Shown: positions 39,367 through 47,828, counted from the stretch's first letter. The stretch is DNA of 64,000 nt from Bacteroidales bacterium (GCA_017617715.1 JAFZVQ010000056.1:1-64000), one strand, 5' to 3'. Notes: generated from the letters alone by a model not told the origin. Made by a program: numbers and translations.

Positions 39367-40731
39367 TTAATGTTGAATTGCCATAAGGCGTATATACTTC
39401 AGCACGGTGTCGCACCAGACCTCGTCGCCGGGGAGCTGGTAGCGGCAGTTGCCCTTCGGGTCGGGGGTGAAAATGGTCTCGCCCCTGGGGGTGAGCTCCA
39501 CCCATCCGCGCTCGGAGAGGGTGTAGATGTCGTCTCCCTCCACGGCGTTGATGACGGCGAGGGGATCCCACATCTTCTGGCCGGTGTCGCACTGGAGGTA
39601 CTCATAGACCCACTTGATGGGGTGGCTTTCGGTCCACCAGATGTCGGAAATGACCTGCTCGTCGGGATAGCGGAGCGGATCGCCCACTTCGCCGGGGGAG
39701 AAGATCATGTCCAGTTCCTTCGGCCAGAGCTCGAAGAACTTGAGCGAGAAATCGATTGCCTGGGTGAAGTTGTAGTCGGGCTCGACCGCTTCGCCGAACA
39801 CGCCGCCCATAAGGTAGATGTTCTTCACCTTCTTGCGTACGAGCTCCACGCCGTTCAGGGGAGAAAGCTCGTCCGGCACGGACTGGAGAAGGTGGGCAAG
39901 GGAGGTCACGAAACCCACGGAGGCGATGGTCACGCTGCCGTCGGGTTGCTCCGCGAGGAGCTTGCGGTAAAGCTTGTAGGCCTCGGGATACTCGCCGGGA
40001 GCCTTGTAGGTCTGCTTGAAGAGGAGCTGCGCATCCTCGTCACGGGCGTAGGCGACGTTGTGGTAGGGGATGAACACCTTCGGGTCCTTGATGCCGCGGC
40101 GCTCCAGGCCGATGGGGATCTGGGGGTAGCCGTAGAAGTTGTTCATCACGTCCACCGCGTCGGCGTTGGCAGCGCCCATGCGGTCCACGATGACACCCAG
40201 GAGGGTGCAGCGCTTCATGTCCATGTAGCGGTAGAGCATCATCAGGGCGAAGAGGTCGTCGGTGGACGAACCCATGTCGCAGTCGAAGATGATGCGGCAG
40301 TCGCGCTGCTCGTAGTTGGACTTCACGTTGATGTTCTTGCCGCAGTCATAGACTGTATGCTGGGCGTTGGCACGGGCGAATTCGAGGGCGGCGGCGAGGC
40401 TGTCTTCAGGGAAGCAGCGGGTGCTGTCGAAGTAGTACTTTCCGGTGTCGGGATCGCGCCAGCCTCCTACGATGTTGTTGTGGGAGCGGGCGTGCTTGAC
40501 CACGGCGGGGATGCTCTTCTTGTCGAAGCTGTCCTGGGTCTCGATGTAGGAGACCATGAGGCCCTTCTGGGGCTGCCTCATAGTGGTCAGGTCGAGGGTG
40601 AAGCCGTCGGGGAACATCTGCCCCATGGCCCAGATGGCGTTGTAGAGCTCCTTGTCGGTGAGCTTTACGTCCTGGGCCGAAGCGACTGCGCAAAGGCCGA
40701 GGACCAGGATGGCGGAGAATACTTTCTTCAT
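39367..40731 (-). CDS. Secreted nucleoside-hydrolase-like protein (IUNH fold)
   Basis: The 454-residue protein has a signal peptide (ILVLGLCAVASAQ). After a 110-residue N-terminal region (LYNAIWAMGQMFPDGFTLDL) without known family comes the inosine-uridine nucleoside hydrolase calcium site RIIFDCDMGSSTDDLFALMM. This corresponds to the usual DxDxGxDD. Further family features are GVIVDRMGAANADAVD and NIYLMGGVFGEAVEPDYNF. It should cleave N-ribosidic bonds in the periplasm, though the stretched motif (two extra residues before the Asp pair) may change specificity. Start 40731 is chosen because of the signal peptide; the frame continues upstream into efp. It lies 5 nt after efp. Confidence 0.8.
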   Translation of the reverse strand: MKKVFSAILVLGLCAVASAQDVKLTDKELYNAIWAMGQMFPDGFTLDLTTMRQPQKGLMVSYIETQDSFDKKSIPAVVKHARSHNNIVGGWRDPDTGKYYFDSTRCFPEDSLAAALEFARANAQHTVYDCGKNINVKSNYEQRDCRIIFDCDMGSSTDDLFALMMLYRYMDMKRCTLLGVIVDRMGAANADAVDVMNNFYGYPQIPIGLERRGIKDPKVFIPYHNVAYARDEDAQLLFKQTYKAPGEYPEAYKLYRKLLAEQPDGSVTIASVGFVTSLAHLLQSVPDELSPLNGVELVRKKVKNIYLMGGVFGEAVEPDYNFTQAIDFSLKFFELWPKELDMIFSPGEVGDPLRYPDEQVISDIWWTESHPIKWVYEYLQCDTGQKMWDPLAVINAVEGDDIYTLSERGWVELTPRGETIFTPDPKGNCRYQLPGDEVWCDTVLKYIRLMAIQH

Positions 40732-40736
40732 GGCGC

Positions 40737-41300
40737 TTAGACTCTTTGTCCGTAGCTGCGGTCGGTGGTGTTGACGGTGATCTTCTCGCCGGTCTCGATG
40801 AAGAGGGGCACCATGATCTTGGCACCGGTCTCGAGGGTGACTTCCTTGAGGGCGGAGGAGGAGGCGGTGTTGCCCTTCACGGCGGGCTCGCTGTAGGTGA
40901 CTTCGAGGGTCACATAGGTCGGGAGCTCGCAGGTGAGGCATTTCTCTTCGCCCACCACGAACATCATTTCGACGTGCTGTCCTTCCTTCATGAGGTCGGC
41001 GTTCTCCACGACGTCTTTCGGGAGGAGGATTTGCTCGTAGGTCTCTTCATGCATGAAATTGAAGCCGTCTTCCTCGGCATAGAGGAACTGGTAGGGGCGG
41101 CGTTCCACTTCGATGGTTTCGATCTTTGCGCCTGCGGTGAAGGTGTTTTCAAGGATGCGTCCGTTCTCGAGGTTGCGGAGCTTGGTCTTCACGAAAGCGG
41201 GGCCCTTGCCGGGCTTCACGTGCTGGAACCACACGATCATACAGGGTTTGTCGTTGAATTTCAGATAAAGACCGTTTTTGAAATCTGCTGTTGTTGCCAT
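40737..41300 (-). CDS. efp: Elongation factor P
   Basis: EF-P binds the ribosome between P and E sites and relieves stalling at polyproline stretches. The 187-residue protein has the three beta-barrel domains, with HVKPGKGPAFVKTKLRN near the N-terminus. Lys32 in the PGKG loop corresponds to the residue that is post-translationally modified in many bacteria. The C-terminal signature region (KEVTLETGAKIMVPLFIETG) is complete. A promoter lies at 41334-41364. It heads a compact minus-strand run of six genes, down to the GH63-like gene. Confidence 0.96.
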   Translation of the reverse strand: MATTADFKNGLYLKFNDKPCMIVWFQHVKPGKGPAFVKTKLRNLENGRILENTFTAGAKIETIEVERRPYQFLYAEEDGFNFMHEETYEQILLPKDVVENADLMKEGQHVEMMFVVGEEKCLTCELPTYVTLEVTYSEPAVKGNTASSSALKEVTLETGAKIMVPLFIETGEKITVNTTDRSYGQRV

Positions 41301-41333
41301 ATAAAAGTTGTGTTATTAAGTTTCTACAATTCG

Positions 41334-41364
41334 CAAATATAACAAAATACTCCGTTTTATGCAA
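41334..41364 (-). promoter_or_regulatory. efp promoter
   Basis: On the minus strand TTG at 41364-41362, a 20-nt spacer and TATATTTG at 41341-41334 match the Bacteroides consensus, 33 nt before the efp ATG. No other plausible promoter was seen before the next five genes. Confidence 0.75.
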
Positions 41365-41398
41365 ATGCCACTCCGGCTGAGTGTCCCGTGGGCTCTGT

Positions 41399-41726
41399 CC
41401 GGGCGGGAAAGGCCCCTGCGGCAGAAGATTCGTTTTCGGGCGGGAAAGGCCCCTCGCTCCTGCTACAAAATTGCTTCGCCTCCGCTCGCAATTTCAAAGT
41501 CGCTCGGAACCTTCCCCACCCTCAGCCTGTCATCCTTAGCGCCGACTCCTGTCACTGAGAGCCACAATTGTCATCCTGAGCGCAGCGAAGGATCTCTCCG
41601 CCTCACCCGCACCAAGCGTGAGCTGTAACCTGCTGTTTATCAGCCAATTCCAGAAACCCGATTGCTTTGTTTAGCGCAATCGGGAAAAGGTAAAACGCTA
41701 ATAGTGAGCGACTTGTTACTCACGGG
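41399..41726. repeat. Left arm of a 328-bp inverted repeat
   Basis: This sequence is the reverse complement of 44494-44822 apart from about ten substitutions. Most of the 450-bp gap between efp and ispH is filled by it, and no credible gene is present there. Inside it are two GGGCGGGAAAGGCCCCT units (41401 and 41439), a GAGCGCAGCGAAGG unit (41570-41595), a hairpin CCCGATTGC/GCAATCGGG (41657-41684) and a terminal GTGAG/CTCAC hairpin (41704-41723). It ends 24 nt from the ispH stop. Confidence 0.92.
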
Positions 41727-41750
41727 CTATTCTCACCTTCGGGCAAGGAT

Positions 41751-42614
41751 TTACAGGCGGCTGATAGCGGCGGCGACTTGCTCCAGGAGCCAGCGGGGGG
41801 TGGAGGTGGCGCCGCAGACGCCGGCGGAGGCGGCGCCCTCGAACCATTCGGGGCGGAGCTCCTCCGGGGAGACTATGTGGTGGCTGCGGGGGTTGACGGC
41901 GCGGCACCATTGGTAGAGCACCTTGCCATTGGAGCTGGAACGCCCTGACACAAAGATGATTACATCGTGGCTGGCGGCGAAGCCGGCGAGCTCCTTGTGG
42001 CGGGATGCCACCTGCGCGCAGATGCTGTTGTGGACGGTCACGGGACCGGACATGAGGCTGCGGAGTCTCCGCTCCAGTTCGCCGTAGGCTTCAGGGCTCA
42101 TCGTGGTCTGTGAGAACAGTTCCACGGGCGCCGCGGTGTCGATACGGCCGCTTGAAAGCAGCGCCTCCAGCTGCTCCGGACTCTCCACGACCAGGGCCCT
42201 GCCGCCGGTCTGCCCGACGAGCCCGAGCACCTCGGGATGCCCGACTTTTCCGAAAATCAGCACTTGCGCGCGGTCGGAGGCTTCACGTATTCTGGACTGG
42301 AGCTTCAGCACCACCGGGCAGGTGCAGTCTATTACATTCAGGCCGCGTGCCGCAAGCGTACGGTAGGTTTCCGGCGGCTCTCCGTGGGCCCGGATCAGGA
42401 CCGTGTCGCCTTCGCTCAGGGTTTCCAGCCCGTCGTGCTCCACGAGCCCCAGCCCTTCGCCGGCCAGACGTGAGAGCTCTGCTTCATTGTGGACTATGGC
42501 GCCCAGCGACCAGAGCCTGCCGCCACCGGCCGAAAGGAACTTCTCGGCCGTGGAGATGGCGCGGATCACACCTCCGCAGAAACCGGAGTGGGCGTCTGTC
42601 TCGACGCGGATCAT
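41751..42614 (-). CDS. ispH: 4-hydroxy-3-methylbut-2-enyl diphosphate reductase
   Basis: IspH is a 4Fe-4S enzyme that makes IPP and DMAPP in the last step of the MEP pathway. The 287-residue protein has the three cluster cysteines at expected places: Cys13 (GFCGGVIRAI), Cys99 (DCTCPVV) and Cys199 (NSICAQVA). The substrate-binding His42 (VHNEAE), His77 (RAHGEP) and His126 (GHPEV) are present. It follows cmk with a 4-nt overlap, a pairing common in bacteria. Downstream is the left arm of the inverted repeat. Confidence 0.96.
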   Translation of the reverse strand: MIRVETDAHSGFCGGVIRAISTAEKFLSAGGGRLWSLGAIVHNEAELSRLAGEGLGLVEHDGLETLSEGDTVLIRAHGEPPETYRTLAARGLNVIDCTCPVVLKLQSRIREASDRAQVLIFGKVGHPEVLGLVGQTGGRALVVESPEQLEALLSSGRIDTAAPVELFSQTTMSPEAYGELERRLRSLMSGPVTVHNSICAQVASRHKELAGFAASHDVIIFVSGRSSSNGKVLYQWCRAVNPRSHHIVSPEELRPEWFEGAASAGVCGATSTPRWLLEQVAAAISRL

Positions 42615-43294
42615 AAGATGCCGAACTTGCCCTGTATGAGCCCCTGCACCCAGGCGAGCTCCTCTTCGAAGGTCATGTCGGAATTGTCCAGTTCGAAAGC
42701 GTCTTCGGCGCGGCGCAGAGGGGCCGTCTCGCGGTGGGAGTCGATGTAGTCGCGCTCGCGCAGGTTCTGCACCACTTCTTCGAGAAGCGGGCTTTCGCCC
42801 TTGGCCACGAGCTCGTCGTAGCGCCGCTGGGCCCGCACCTGCTCGCTTGCGGTCATGAAAATTTTCAGCTGGGCGTCCGGGAACACGGCGGTGCCGATGT
42901 CGCGGCCGTCCATCACTATTCGGCCCTTGCGGCCGAACTCGTGGAGCTTTTCATCCACCCACTCCCGCACATAGGGCACGGCGGCGATGGGGCTCACCTG
43001 GCCGCTCACTTCCATCGAACGGATCTGCTGCTCGATGCAGCGGGGGCCCATGCAAAGCTTGCCGTCCGGCCCGAAATGGAGGTCAAGACCCTTCAGGGCC
43101 TCCTTCAGGGCGGGATTCACCATGTTGACGCGGTTTATCAGCGACTCCTCCTGGGCAAACAGCGTGACACCGCGGTAAAGGGCGCCGGAGTCGAGGTACA
43201 GAAAACCGAATTTGGCTGCGACTTTCTTGGCCAGCGAACTCTTGCCGGTCGAAGAAAAGCCGTCTATGGCAATAATTATATCAGGAACTTTCAT
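42611..43294 (-). CDS. cmk: Cytidylate kinase
   Basis: Cmk phosphorylates CMP and dCMP with ATP. The 227-residue protein starts MKVPDIIIAIDGFSSTGKSS with the P-loop at its N-terminus. It contains LDSGALYRG, VMDGRDIGTAVFPDAQLKIF and the lid-region Arg residues (RAQRRYDEL, LRERDYIDSHRETAPLRRA). An upstream extension of the frame to 43576 would run into the divergent regulator and was rejected. A TACATTTG -7 box (43309-43302) lies 7 nt upstream of the start. Confidence 0.95.
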   Translation of the reverse strand: MKVPDIIIAIDGFSSTGKSSLAKKVAAKFGFLYLDSGALYRGVTLFAQEESLINRVNMVNPALKEALKGLDLHFGPDGKLCMGPRCIEQQIRSMEVSGQVSPIAAVPYVREWVDEKLHEFGRKGRIVMDGRDIGTAVFPDAQLKIFMTASEQVRAQRRYDELVAKGESPLLEEVVQNLRERDYIDSHRETAPLRRAEDAFELDNSDMTFEEELAWVQGLIQGKFGIL

Positions 43295-43301
43295 ATCAGC
43301 A

Positions 43302-43329
43302 CAAATGTAGAAAAAAATACCGATATTTG
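43302..43329. promoter_or_regulatory. Divergent promoter region of cmk-ispH and the NtrC-like regulator
   Basis: Only 39 nt separate the two start codons. TACATTTG on the minus strand (43309-43302) would serve cmk; GATATTTG on the plus strand (43322-43329) is a near match that would serve the regulator. Both would give very short or absent 5' leaders. Confidence 0.5.
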
Positions 43330-43333
43330 TGGT

Positions 43334-44485
43334 ATGAAGATTCTGATTATTGACGATGAGCGGTCGATCCGCAATTCGATGAAGGAGATACTCTCCGACG
43401 AAGGCTATATAGTGGAAGCGGCTGAAAACGGCCCCGACGGCCTGGGAATGGCCTCCAAGACCCACTACGACGTCATTTTCTGCGATATCAAGATGCCCGG
43501 GATGGACGGCCTCGAGGTGCTGGAGAAGCTCACGGAAGAGGGCGTGGAAGCCGCGGTGGTGATGATTTCCGGCCACGGCGACATCGAAACCGCCGTCGAA
43601 TGTATCAAGAAAGGCGCGTTCGACTTTATCCAGAAGCCTCTGGACCTCAACCGCATCCTCATCACCGTCAAGAACGCCACCGACAAATCAAAGCTCGTCG
43701 CACAGACCCGCATACTCAAGAAAAAAGTCTACGGCTGCGACCGCATGGTCGGTGAGTCCCCGGCCATCGAACACATACGTGAAATCATAGAAAAAGTGGC
43801 TCCCACGCCAGCCAGGGTGCTGATCACCGGCGGCAACGGCTCCGGCAAGGAACTGGTGGCCCGCAGCCTCCACGAACTCAGCGACCGCGCCGCCCAGCCA
43901 TACGTCGAAGTCAACTGCGCCGCAATCCCGTCAGAGCTCATCGAGAGCGAACTGTTCGGCCACGAAAAAGGCTCGTTCACCTCTGCCATCAAGCAGCACA
44001 AGGGCAAATTTGAGCAGGCCGACGGCGGCACCCTCTTCCTCGACGAAATCGGCGACATGTCCCTTGCCGCCCAGGCCAAAGTGCTCCGCGTGCTGCAGGA
44101 AAACAAACTATCCCGCGTGGGCAGCGACACCGACATAAAGGTTGACGTGCGCGTGATCGCGGCGACCAACAAAGACCTCCGCGCCGAAATCGAAAAGGGC
44201 ACTTTCAGGGAAGACCTCTACCACCGTATCAGCGTGATAGTCATCCAGGTACCGAGCCTCGACGAACGCAAGAGCGACATCCCCCTGCTCGTGGACTACT
44301 TCGTGGACCGCATCTGCTCCGAGACGGCCATGCCCCGCAAATCCTTCTCCGCGGAAGCCGTCAAACTCCTCCAGGAGCGCAGCTGGAAAGGCAACATCCG
44401 CGAGCTCCGCAACGTCGTGGAGCGCCTCCTCATCCTCGGCGACTCCACCATCACCGCCGCCAACGTCCGGGACTACGTGCTCTGA
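43334..44485 (+). CDS. NtrC-like response regulator (receiver + AAA+), no Fis domain
   Basis: The 383-residue protein has a receiver domain (MKILIIDDERS, phospho-acceptor Asp51 in FCDIKMPGMDG, Lys101). An AAA+ domain follows at about 140-375: Walker A GGNGSGKE, Walker B GTLFLDEIGD, GNIRELRNVVERL near the end. Two features are unlike classical sigma-54 activators. The GAFTGA loop reads GSFTSA, and the chain stops just after the AAA+ lid with no Fis-type helix-turn-helix. It may therefore act without specific DNA binding or without sigma-54. The start at 43334 is the receiver's natural Met; longer frames run antisense through cmk. No histidine kinase is adjacent. Confidence 0.9.
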   Translation: MKILIIDDERSIRNSMKEILSDEGYIVEAAENGPDGLGMASKTHYDVIFCDIKMPGMDGLEVLEKLTEEGVEAAVVMISGHGDIETAVECIKKGAFDFIQKPLDLNRILITVKNATDKSKLVAQTRILKKKVYGCDRMVGESPAIEHIREIIEKVAPTPARVLITGGNGSGKELVARSLHELSDRAAQPYVEVNCAAIPSELIESELFGHEKGSFTSAIKQHKGKFEQADGGTLFLDEIGDMSLAAQAKVLRVLQENKLSRVGSDTDIKVDVRVIAATNKDLRAEIEKGTFREDLYHRISVIVIQVPSLDERKSDIPLLVDYFVDRICSETAMPRKSFSAEAVKLLQERSWKGNIRELRNVVERLLILGDSTITAANVRDYVL

Positions 44486-44493
44486 CGGCAATT

Positions 44494-44822
44494 CCCGTGA
44501 GCAACAAGTCGCTCACTATTAGCGTTTTACCTTTTCCCGATTGCGCTAAACAAAGCAATCGGGTTTCTGGAATTGGCTGATAAACAACAGGTTACAGCTC
44601 ACGCTTGGTGCGGGTGAGGCGGGCAGATCCTTCGCTACGCTCAGGATGACAATTGTGGCTCTCAGTGACAGGAGTCGGCGCTCAGGAGGACAGGCTGAGG
44701 GTGGGGAAGGTCCCGAGCGACTTTGAAATTGCGAGCGGAGGCGAAGAAATTTTGTAGCAGGAGCGAGGGGCCTTTCCCGCCCGGAAACGAATCTTCTGCC
44801 GCAGGGGCCTTTCCCGCCCGGA
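44494..44822. repeat. Right arm of the 328-bp inverted repeat
   Basis: The reverse complement of 41399-41726 with about ten differences. It occupies nearly all of the 366-bp gap between the NtrC-like regulator (stop 44485) and the DUF4861 gene (44852), and contains no gene. Hairpins at 44496-44515 and 44536-44563 directly after the regulator's stop could end its transcript. Confidence 0.92.
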
Positions 44823-44851
44823 AACGGCACCTTCAGCCTCTCGGGCTAAGG

Positions 44852-45709
44852 CTACTGGTTGCGGACGATGTCGAACCAGGAGGTGGCGTCCTTGACCTCG
44901 CCTTTGCTCCAGCAGTTGCCGAACCAGTAGGTGAGGGGTTCGCCGGAGCGGACGGCCTTCACGCAGAAGCCGTGGGTGCCTTTAGGGCTGAGGCGCACGC
45001 AGTCGGCGCCGGGCATGACCACGGCGACGCCTATCCTGCCGTCCTCGGGCTCGGCATGCTGGTCGGAAGCCTTCTCCCAGATGGCGTAGCGGTCGGGCAG
45101 GGTGAGCTCCTCTTCAATGGTCTCCAGCTTGGAATGGCGGTTGATGCCGGCTGCAATCAGGAGCGTGTCGCCGGGGGCGCCGGAGAAGGTCCAGGTGTCC
45201 TCGCACTTGAAGAAATAAGTGCCAGGAGTCACGGTGATTTTCTTGTCCAGGGCCACAGGTATGCCGTCGGCGTCCCATTCGGGATAGTGGAGCACAAAGA
45301 CCACCTTGTCCGGCTCGTTCTCAAGGATTTCGTAGCTCCGGTAATTGGTGGCCGGATAGCGCAGTCGGCCGTCGACCAGAGGCGAAGAAGCGCCGCCCCC
45401 GAGGCTCACGGCCACCTTGTAGCAGTCCTTGCCGCCGTGGTCGTGGTGGTAGTAGCCCTCCTGGCCGTCTTCACCGATGTGGCTGTACCACTCGTCGGCG
45501 ACCAGCTTGCCGGGCAGTTTCACCCACACGTCCACGCCGGGCGAAGTGGGATTGCCCTCCAGGGCCTTGCCGTAAATGCGGGCGCACACCAGGTCGTTCT
45601 CGAACACGAAATCGTCGGCGCGTTCCGGCACGTACCGCGCCATCACCTTGGCCTCCTTCGGCCCGCAGGACGAAAGGAGCATCAGGATTGCCAGAAACAG
45701 TACTCTCAT
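44852..45709 (-). CDS. DUF4861-type lipoprotein
   Basis: The 285-residue lipoprotein (AILMLLSSCGPKEAK) matches the DUF4861 pattern: RYVPERADDFVFENDLVCAR near the N-terminus, LPGKLVADEWYSHIGEDGQE, ALDKKITVTPGTYFFKCEDTW and a C-terminal LTYWFGNCWSKGEVKDATSW. DUF4861 proteins commonly accompany uronide-degrading genes in Bacteroidota, where they are thought to be sugar-binding or lyase-related; the reaction is not established. It follows kduI by 3 nt and is the last gene of the GH88-KduI operon. Confidence 0.8.
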   Translation of the reverse strand: MRVLFLAILMLLSSCGPKEAKVMARYVPERADDFVFENDLVCARIYGKALEGNPTSPGVDVWVKLPGKLVADEWYSHIGEDGQEGYYHHDHGGKDCYKVAVSLGGGASSPLVDGRLRYPATNYRSYEILENEPDKVVFVLHYPEWDADGIPVALDKKITVTPGTYFFKCEDTWTFSGAPGDTLLIAAGINRHSKLETIEEELTLPDRYAIWEKASDQHAEPEDGRIGVAVVMPGADCVRLSPKGTHGFCVKAVRSGEPLTYWFGNCWSKGEVKDATSWFDIVRNQ

Positions 45710-45712
45710 AAG

Positions 45713-46555
45713 CTACTTAAGATCTTTGGTTGCACACCAGTCCATATCGTTGTAGTCGTCGTTCTCGCCGCACATGCCCCAGATGAAGGTGTAGTTGCGG
45801 GTGGCGCAGGCGGAGTGGATGCTCCACTGCGGGCTGATGACGCTCTGCTCGTTGTGCATCCAGATGTGGCGGGTTTCCTGGGGTTCGCCCATGAAGTGGC
45901 AGACTGCTGCGTCTTCGGGCACTTCGAAGTAGAAATAGACCTCCATACGGCGGTTGTGGGTGTGGGCCGGCATGGTGTTCCAGGTGCTGCCGGGAGCGAG
46001 CTCGGTCATACCCATCTGGAGCTGGCAGCAGGGGACTACCTCCTTGACCAGCAAGCGGTTGATGGTGCGCTCGTTGGCCTCTTCGAGGGAGCCGCAATGC
46101 ATCACGACAGCATCCTTTTTCGATACTTTCTTCACCCCGGTCTCCTTGTGGGCGGTGGCGGAGCAGAAGTAGAAATGCGCGGGCCTGGCAGGGTCGTCGC
46201 TCCTGAACGAGACGTGGCGGTTGCCGCGGCCCACGTAGATGGCCTCCTTGTAGTCGAGGTGGTATTCCTCTTCGCCCACCAGCACGCTCCCGGCGCCTCC
46301 GACGTTGAAGATTCCTATCTCGCGGCGCTGGGTGAAGTACTCGGCGCGGAGTATTTCCGGGGGATCGAGACGAAGCGTTTCGGTCGCGGGCACGGCCCCG
46401 CCGGTGATTATGCGGTCGAACATGGAATAGACCATGTTGATTTCGTCGGGCACCATCACGTTCTCGACGAGGTATTCATTACGGAGACGTTCCGTGTCGT
46501 AGTGTTTGGCGTCCACGTTGCTTGACGCCTGACGTACTGTGCAGTTGATTTTCAT
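45713..46555 (-). CDS. kduI: 5-keto-4-deoxyuronate isomerase
   Basis: KduI converts 5-keto-4-deoxyuronate to 3-deoxy-D-glycero-2,5-hexodiulosonate in the breakdown of unsaturated uronides. The 280-residue protein has the family N-terminus (YLVENVMVPDEINMVYSMFD) and two cupin halves. The metal site PAHTHNRRMEVYFYF (His198, His200, Glu205) is complete, with a further His in WSIHSACATRNYTFIWGM. The length is normal. It overlaps the upstream GH88 gene by 4 nt. Its product would next need a KduD-type SDR and a KDG kinase; candidates lie at 9420 and 7100. Confidence 0.95.
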   Translation of the reverse strand: MKINCTVRQASSNVDAKHYDTERLRNEYLVENVMVPDEINMVYSMFDRIITGGAVPATETLRLDPPEILRAEYFTQRREIGIFNVGGAGSVLVGEEEYHLDYKEAIYVGRGNRHVSFRSDDPARPAHFYFCSATAHKETGVKKVSKKDAVVMHCGSLEEANERTINRLLVKEVVPCCQLQMGMTELAPGSTWNTMPAHTHNRRMEVYFYFEVPEDAAVCHFMGEPQETRHIWMHNEQSVISPQWSIHSACATRNYTFIWGMCGENDDYNDMDWCATKDLK

Positions 46556-47769
46556 ATTTTGCTGAATCTGATAAGTGCTTCGAGGAAATAATAGTCGCCG
46601 TAGGTGAGGGGAATGTCAACCCCGGACCATTTGTGGAGGTTGGTGACTCCGTGCTTGAGCAGGAAATGGCCGTTTTCTCCCACCGGAGCAAGGTATTCAG
46701 GAGACGCCAGGGTGCGCAGGATCTTTTCGGCGGTACGTATGTAGAGGCCGTCGGGATCGCCGTAACCGCTGAGCTCCACGAGGGCGGAAGCGATGATGGC
46801 CCCGGCCGAGGAATCCCTCATCACCGGGTCGCCTTCCTTCCAGATATATACATCCTTTTTTGGGGCGCCCTTAGCGTCCATGCCGAAGGCGTGGGCCGTG
46901 CCGGGGGCGTTGAAATCCCATTCCGGGACTCCGTCTTCCGGGAGCAGAGGGATTATGAATGAAGCGATGCCGCGGGCCTGGGCCAGATAGGCGGGGTCGC
47001 CGGTCTCGCGGTACATCATTGTGTAGCCGTAAAGGCCCCAGGCCTGGCCGCGGGACCATGCGGAGTCGTCGCAGAAGCCCTGTGAGGTCTGTTTTTTCAG
47101 CACTTCGCCGGTCTGCTCGTCGTATGAGACCACGTGCCAGGTGCTGAAGTCGTCGCGGAAATGGTTGCGCATCGTGGTGTTGGCGTGGGTCTTTCCAACC
47201 TGGGCGAAACTCTGATCGCCGGTCAGGCGGGAAGCTTCCATCAGCAGCTCCAGGTTCATCATGTTGTCGATGATGACCGGGTAGTTCCAGCGCTTGCCCG
47301 GATCCCAGCTGCGGGTGCAGCCCACCACAGGGTTGAAGCGGGTGCACAGTTTCGCCGCCGCCGCCCGCATCATTTCCAGATACTCCGGCTTGCCGGTGAG
47401 GCGGTAGCCGTTGCCGAAACTGGAGTTCACCTGGAAGCCTATGTCGTGGTGCGTTTTCATGGCCACGATGCTGTCCAGCTTGGCGGTCTGCCTCTCTGCC
47501 ATCTCGCGGAAACGGACGTCTCCCGAGTATTCATAGACCAGCCAGAGGCTTCCCGGGAAGAAGCCGCTGGTCCATCCGTTGAGCTTGCCGTCCTTTAACG
47601 CCCCGTTTTCGAAAGTCTCGGGCATACGGTCGGCAGGCAGTTCGGCCTCGAGGGCGGTGAACTGCGCGGCGGCTGTGTCAAAGACCCGTGCGGTGAGTTT
47701 GGACATAGGCTCCTGAGGAGCGCAGGATAAGCTTGCGAAAAGAAACGCTGCGAGTAAGACTGATTTCAT
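46552..47769 (-). CDS. Unsaturated glucuronyl hydrolase (GH88)
   Basis: The 405-residue lipoprotein (FLFASLSCAPQ) has the GH88 (alpha/alpha)6 barrel: GWTSGFFPGSLWLVYEYSG, THHDIGFQ with Asp109, and PVIIDNMMNLELL with the catalytic Asp168. The aromatic SRGQAWGLYGYTMMYRET follows. It removes the terminal 4,5-unsaturated uronic acid left by polysaccharide lyases, yielding the KduI substrate after ring opening. It is the first gene of the minus-strand operon and diverges from the propeller/SusC/D genes, so both sides form one utilisation locus. A lipobox suggests outer-membrane or periplasmic attachment. Confidence 0.93.
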   Translation of the reverse strand: MKSVLLAAFLFASLSCAPQEPMSKLTARVFDTAAAQFTALEAELPADRMPETFENGALKDGKLNGWTSGFFPGSLWLVYEYSGDVRFREMAERQTAKLDSIVAMKTHHDIGFQVNSSFGNGYRLTGKPEYLEMMRAAAAKLCTRFNPVVGCTRSWDPGKRWNYPVIIDNMMNLELLMEASRLTGDQSFAQVGKTHANTTMRNHFRDDFSTWHVVSYDEQTGEVLKKQTSQGFCDDSAWSRGQAWGLYGYTMMYRETGDPAYLAQARGIASFIIPLLPEDGVPEWDFNAPGTAHAFGMDAKGAPKKDVYIWKEGDPVMRDSSAGAIIASALVELSGYGDPDGLYIRTAEKILRTLASPEYLAPVGENGHFLLKHGVTNLHKWSGVDIPLTYGDYYFLEALIRFSKI

Positions 47770-47786
47770 TCCAATAGTTCTTTTCG

Positions 47787-47811
47787 CAAATATAATATTT
47801 TTATATATTTG
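47787..47811. promoter_or_regulatory. Divergent -7 boxes between GH88 and the 47829 operon
   Basis: TATATTTG on the minus strand (47794-47787) faces the GH88 operon, and TATATTTG on the plus strand (47804-47811) faces the 47829 operon. Neither has an ideal TTG at 19-20 nt. No TGTG...CACA operator is present here, so this locus is not under the same operator as the first. Confidence 0.55.
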
Positions 47812-47828
47812 TAGGATAAAGAATCATT

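Noticed and set aside
41399..41726. The 328-bp repeat as an insertion sequence
   Set aside because: It has no transposase frame and its own two ends are not inverted copies of each other. A non-autonomous element remains possible.
42734..43333. N-terminal extension of the NtrC-like regulator
   Set aside because: It would run antisense through cmk; the receiver domain begins exactly at the ATG at 43334.
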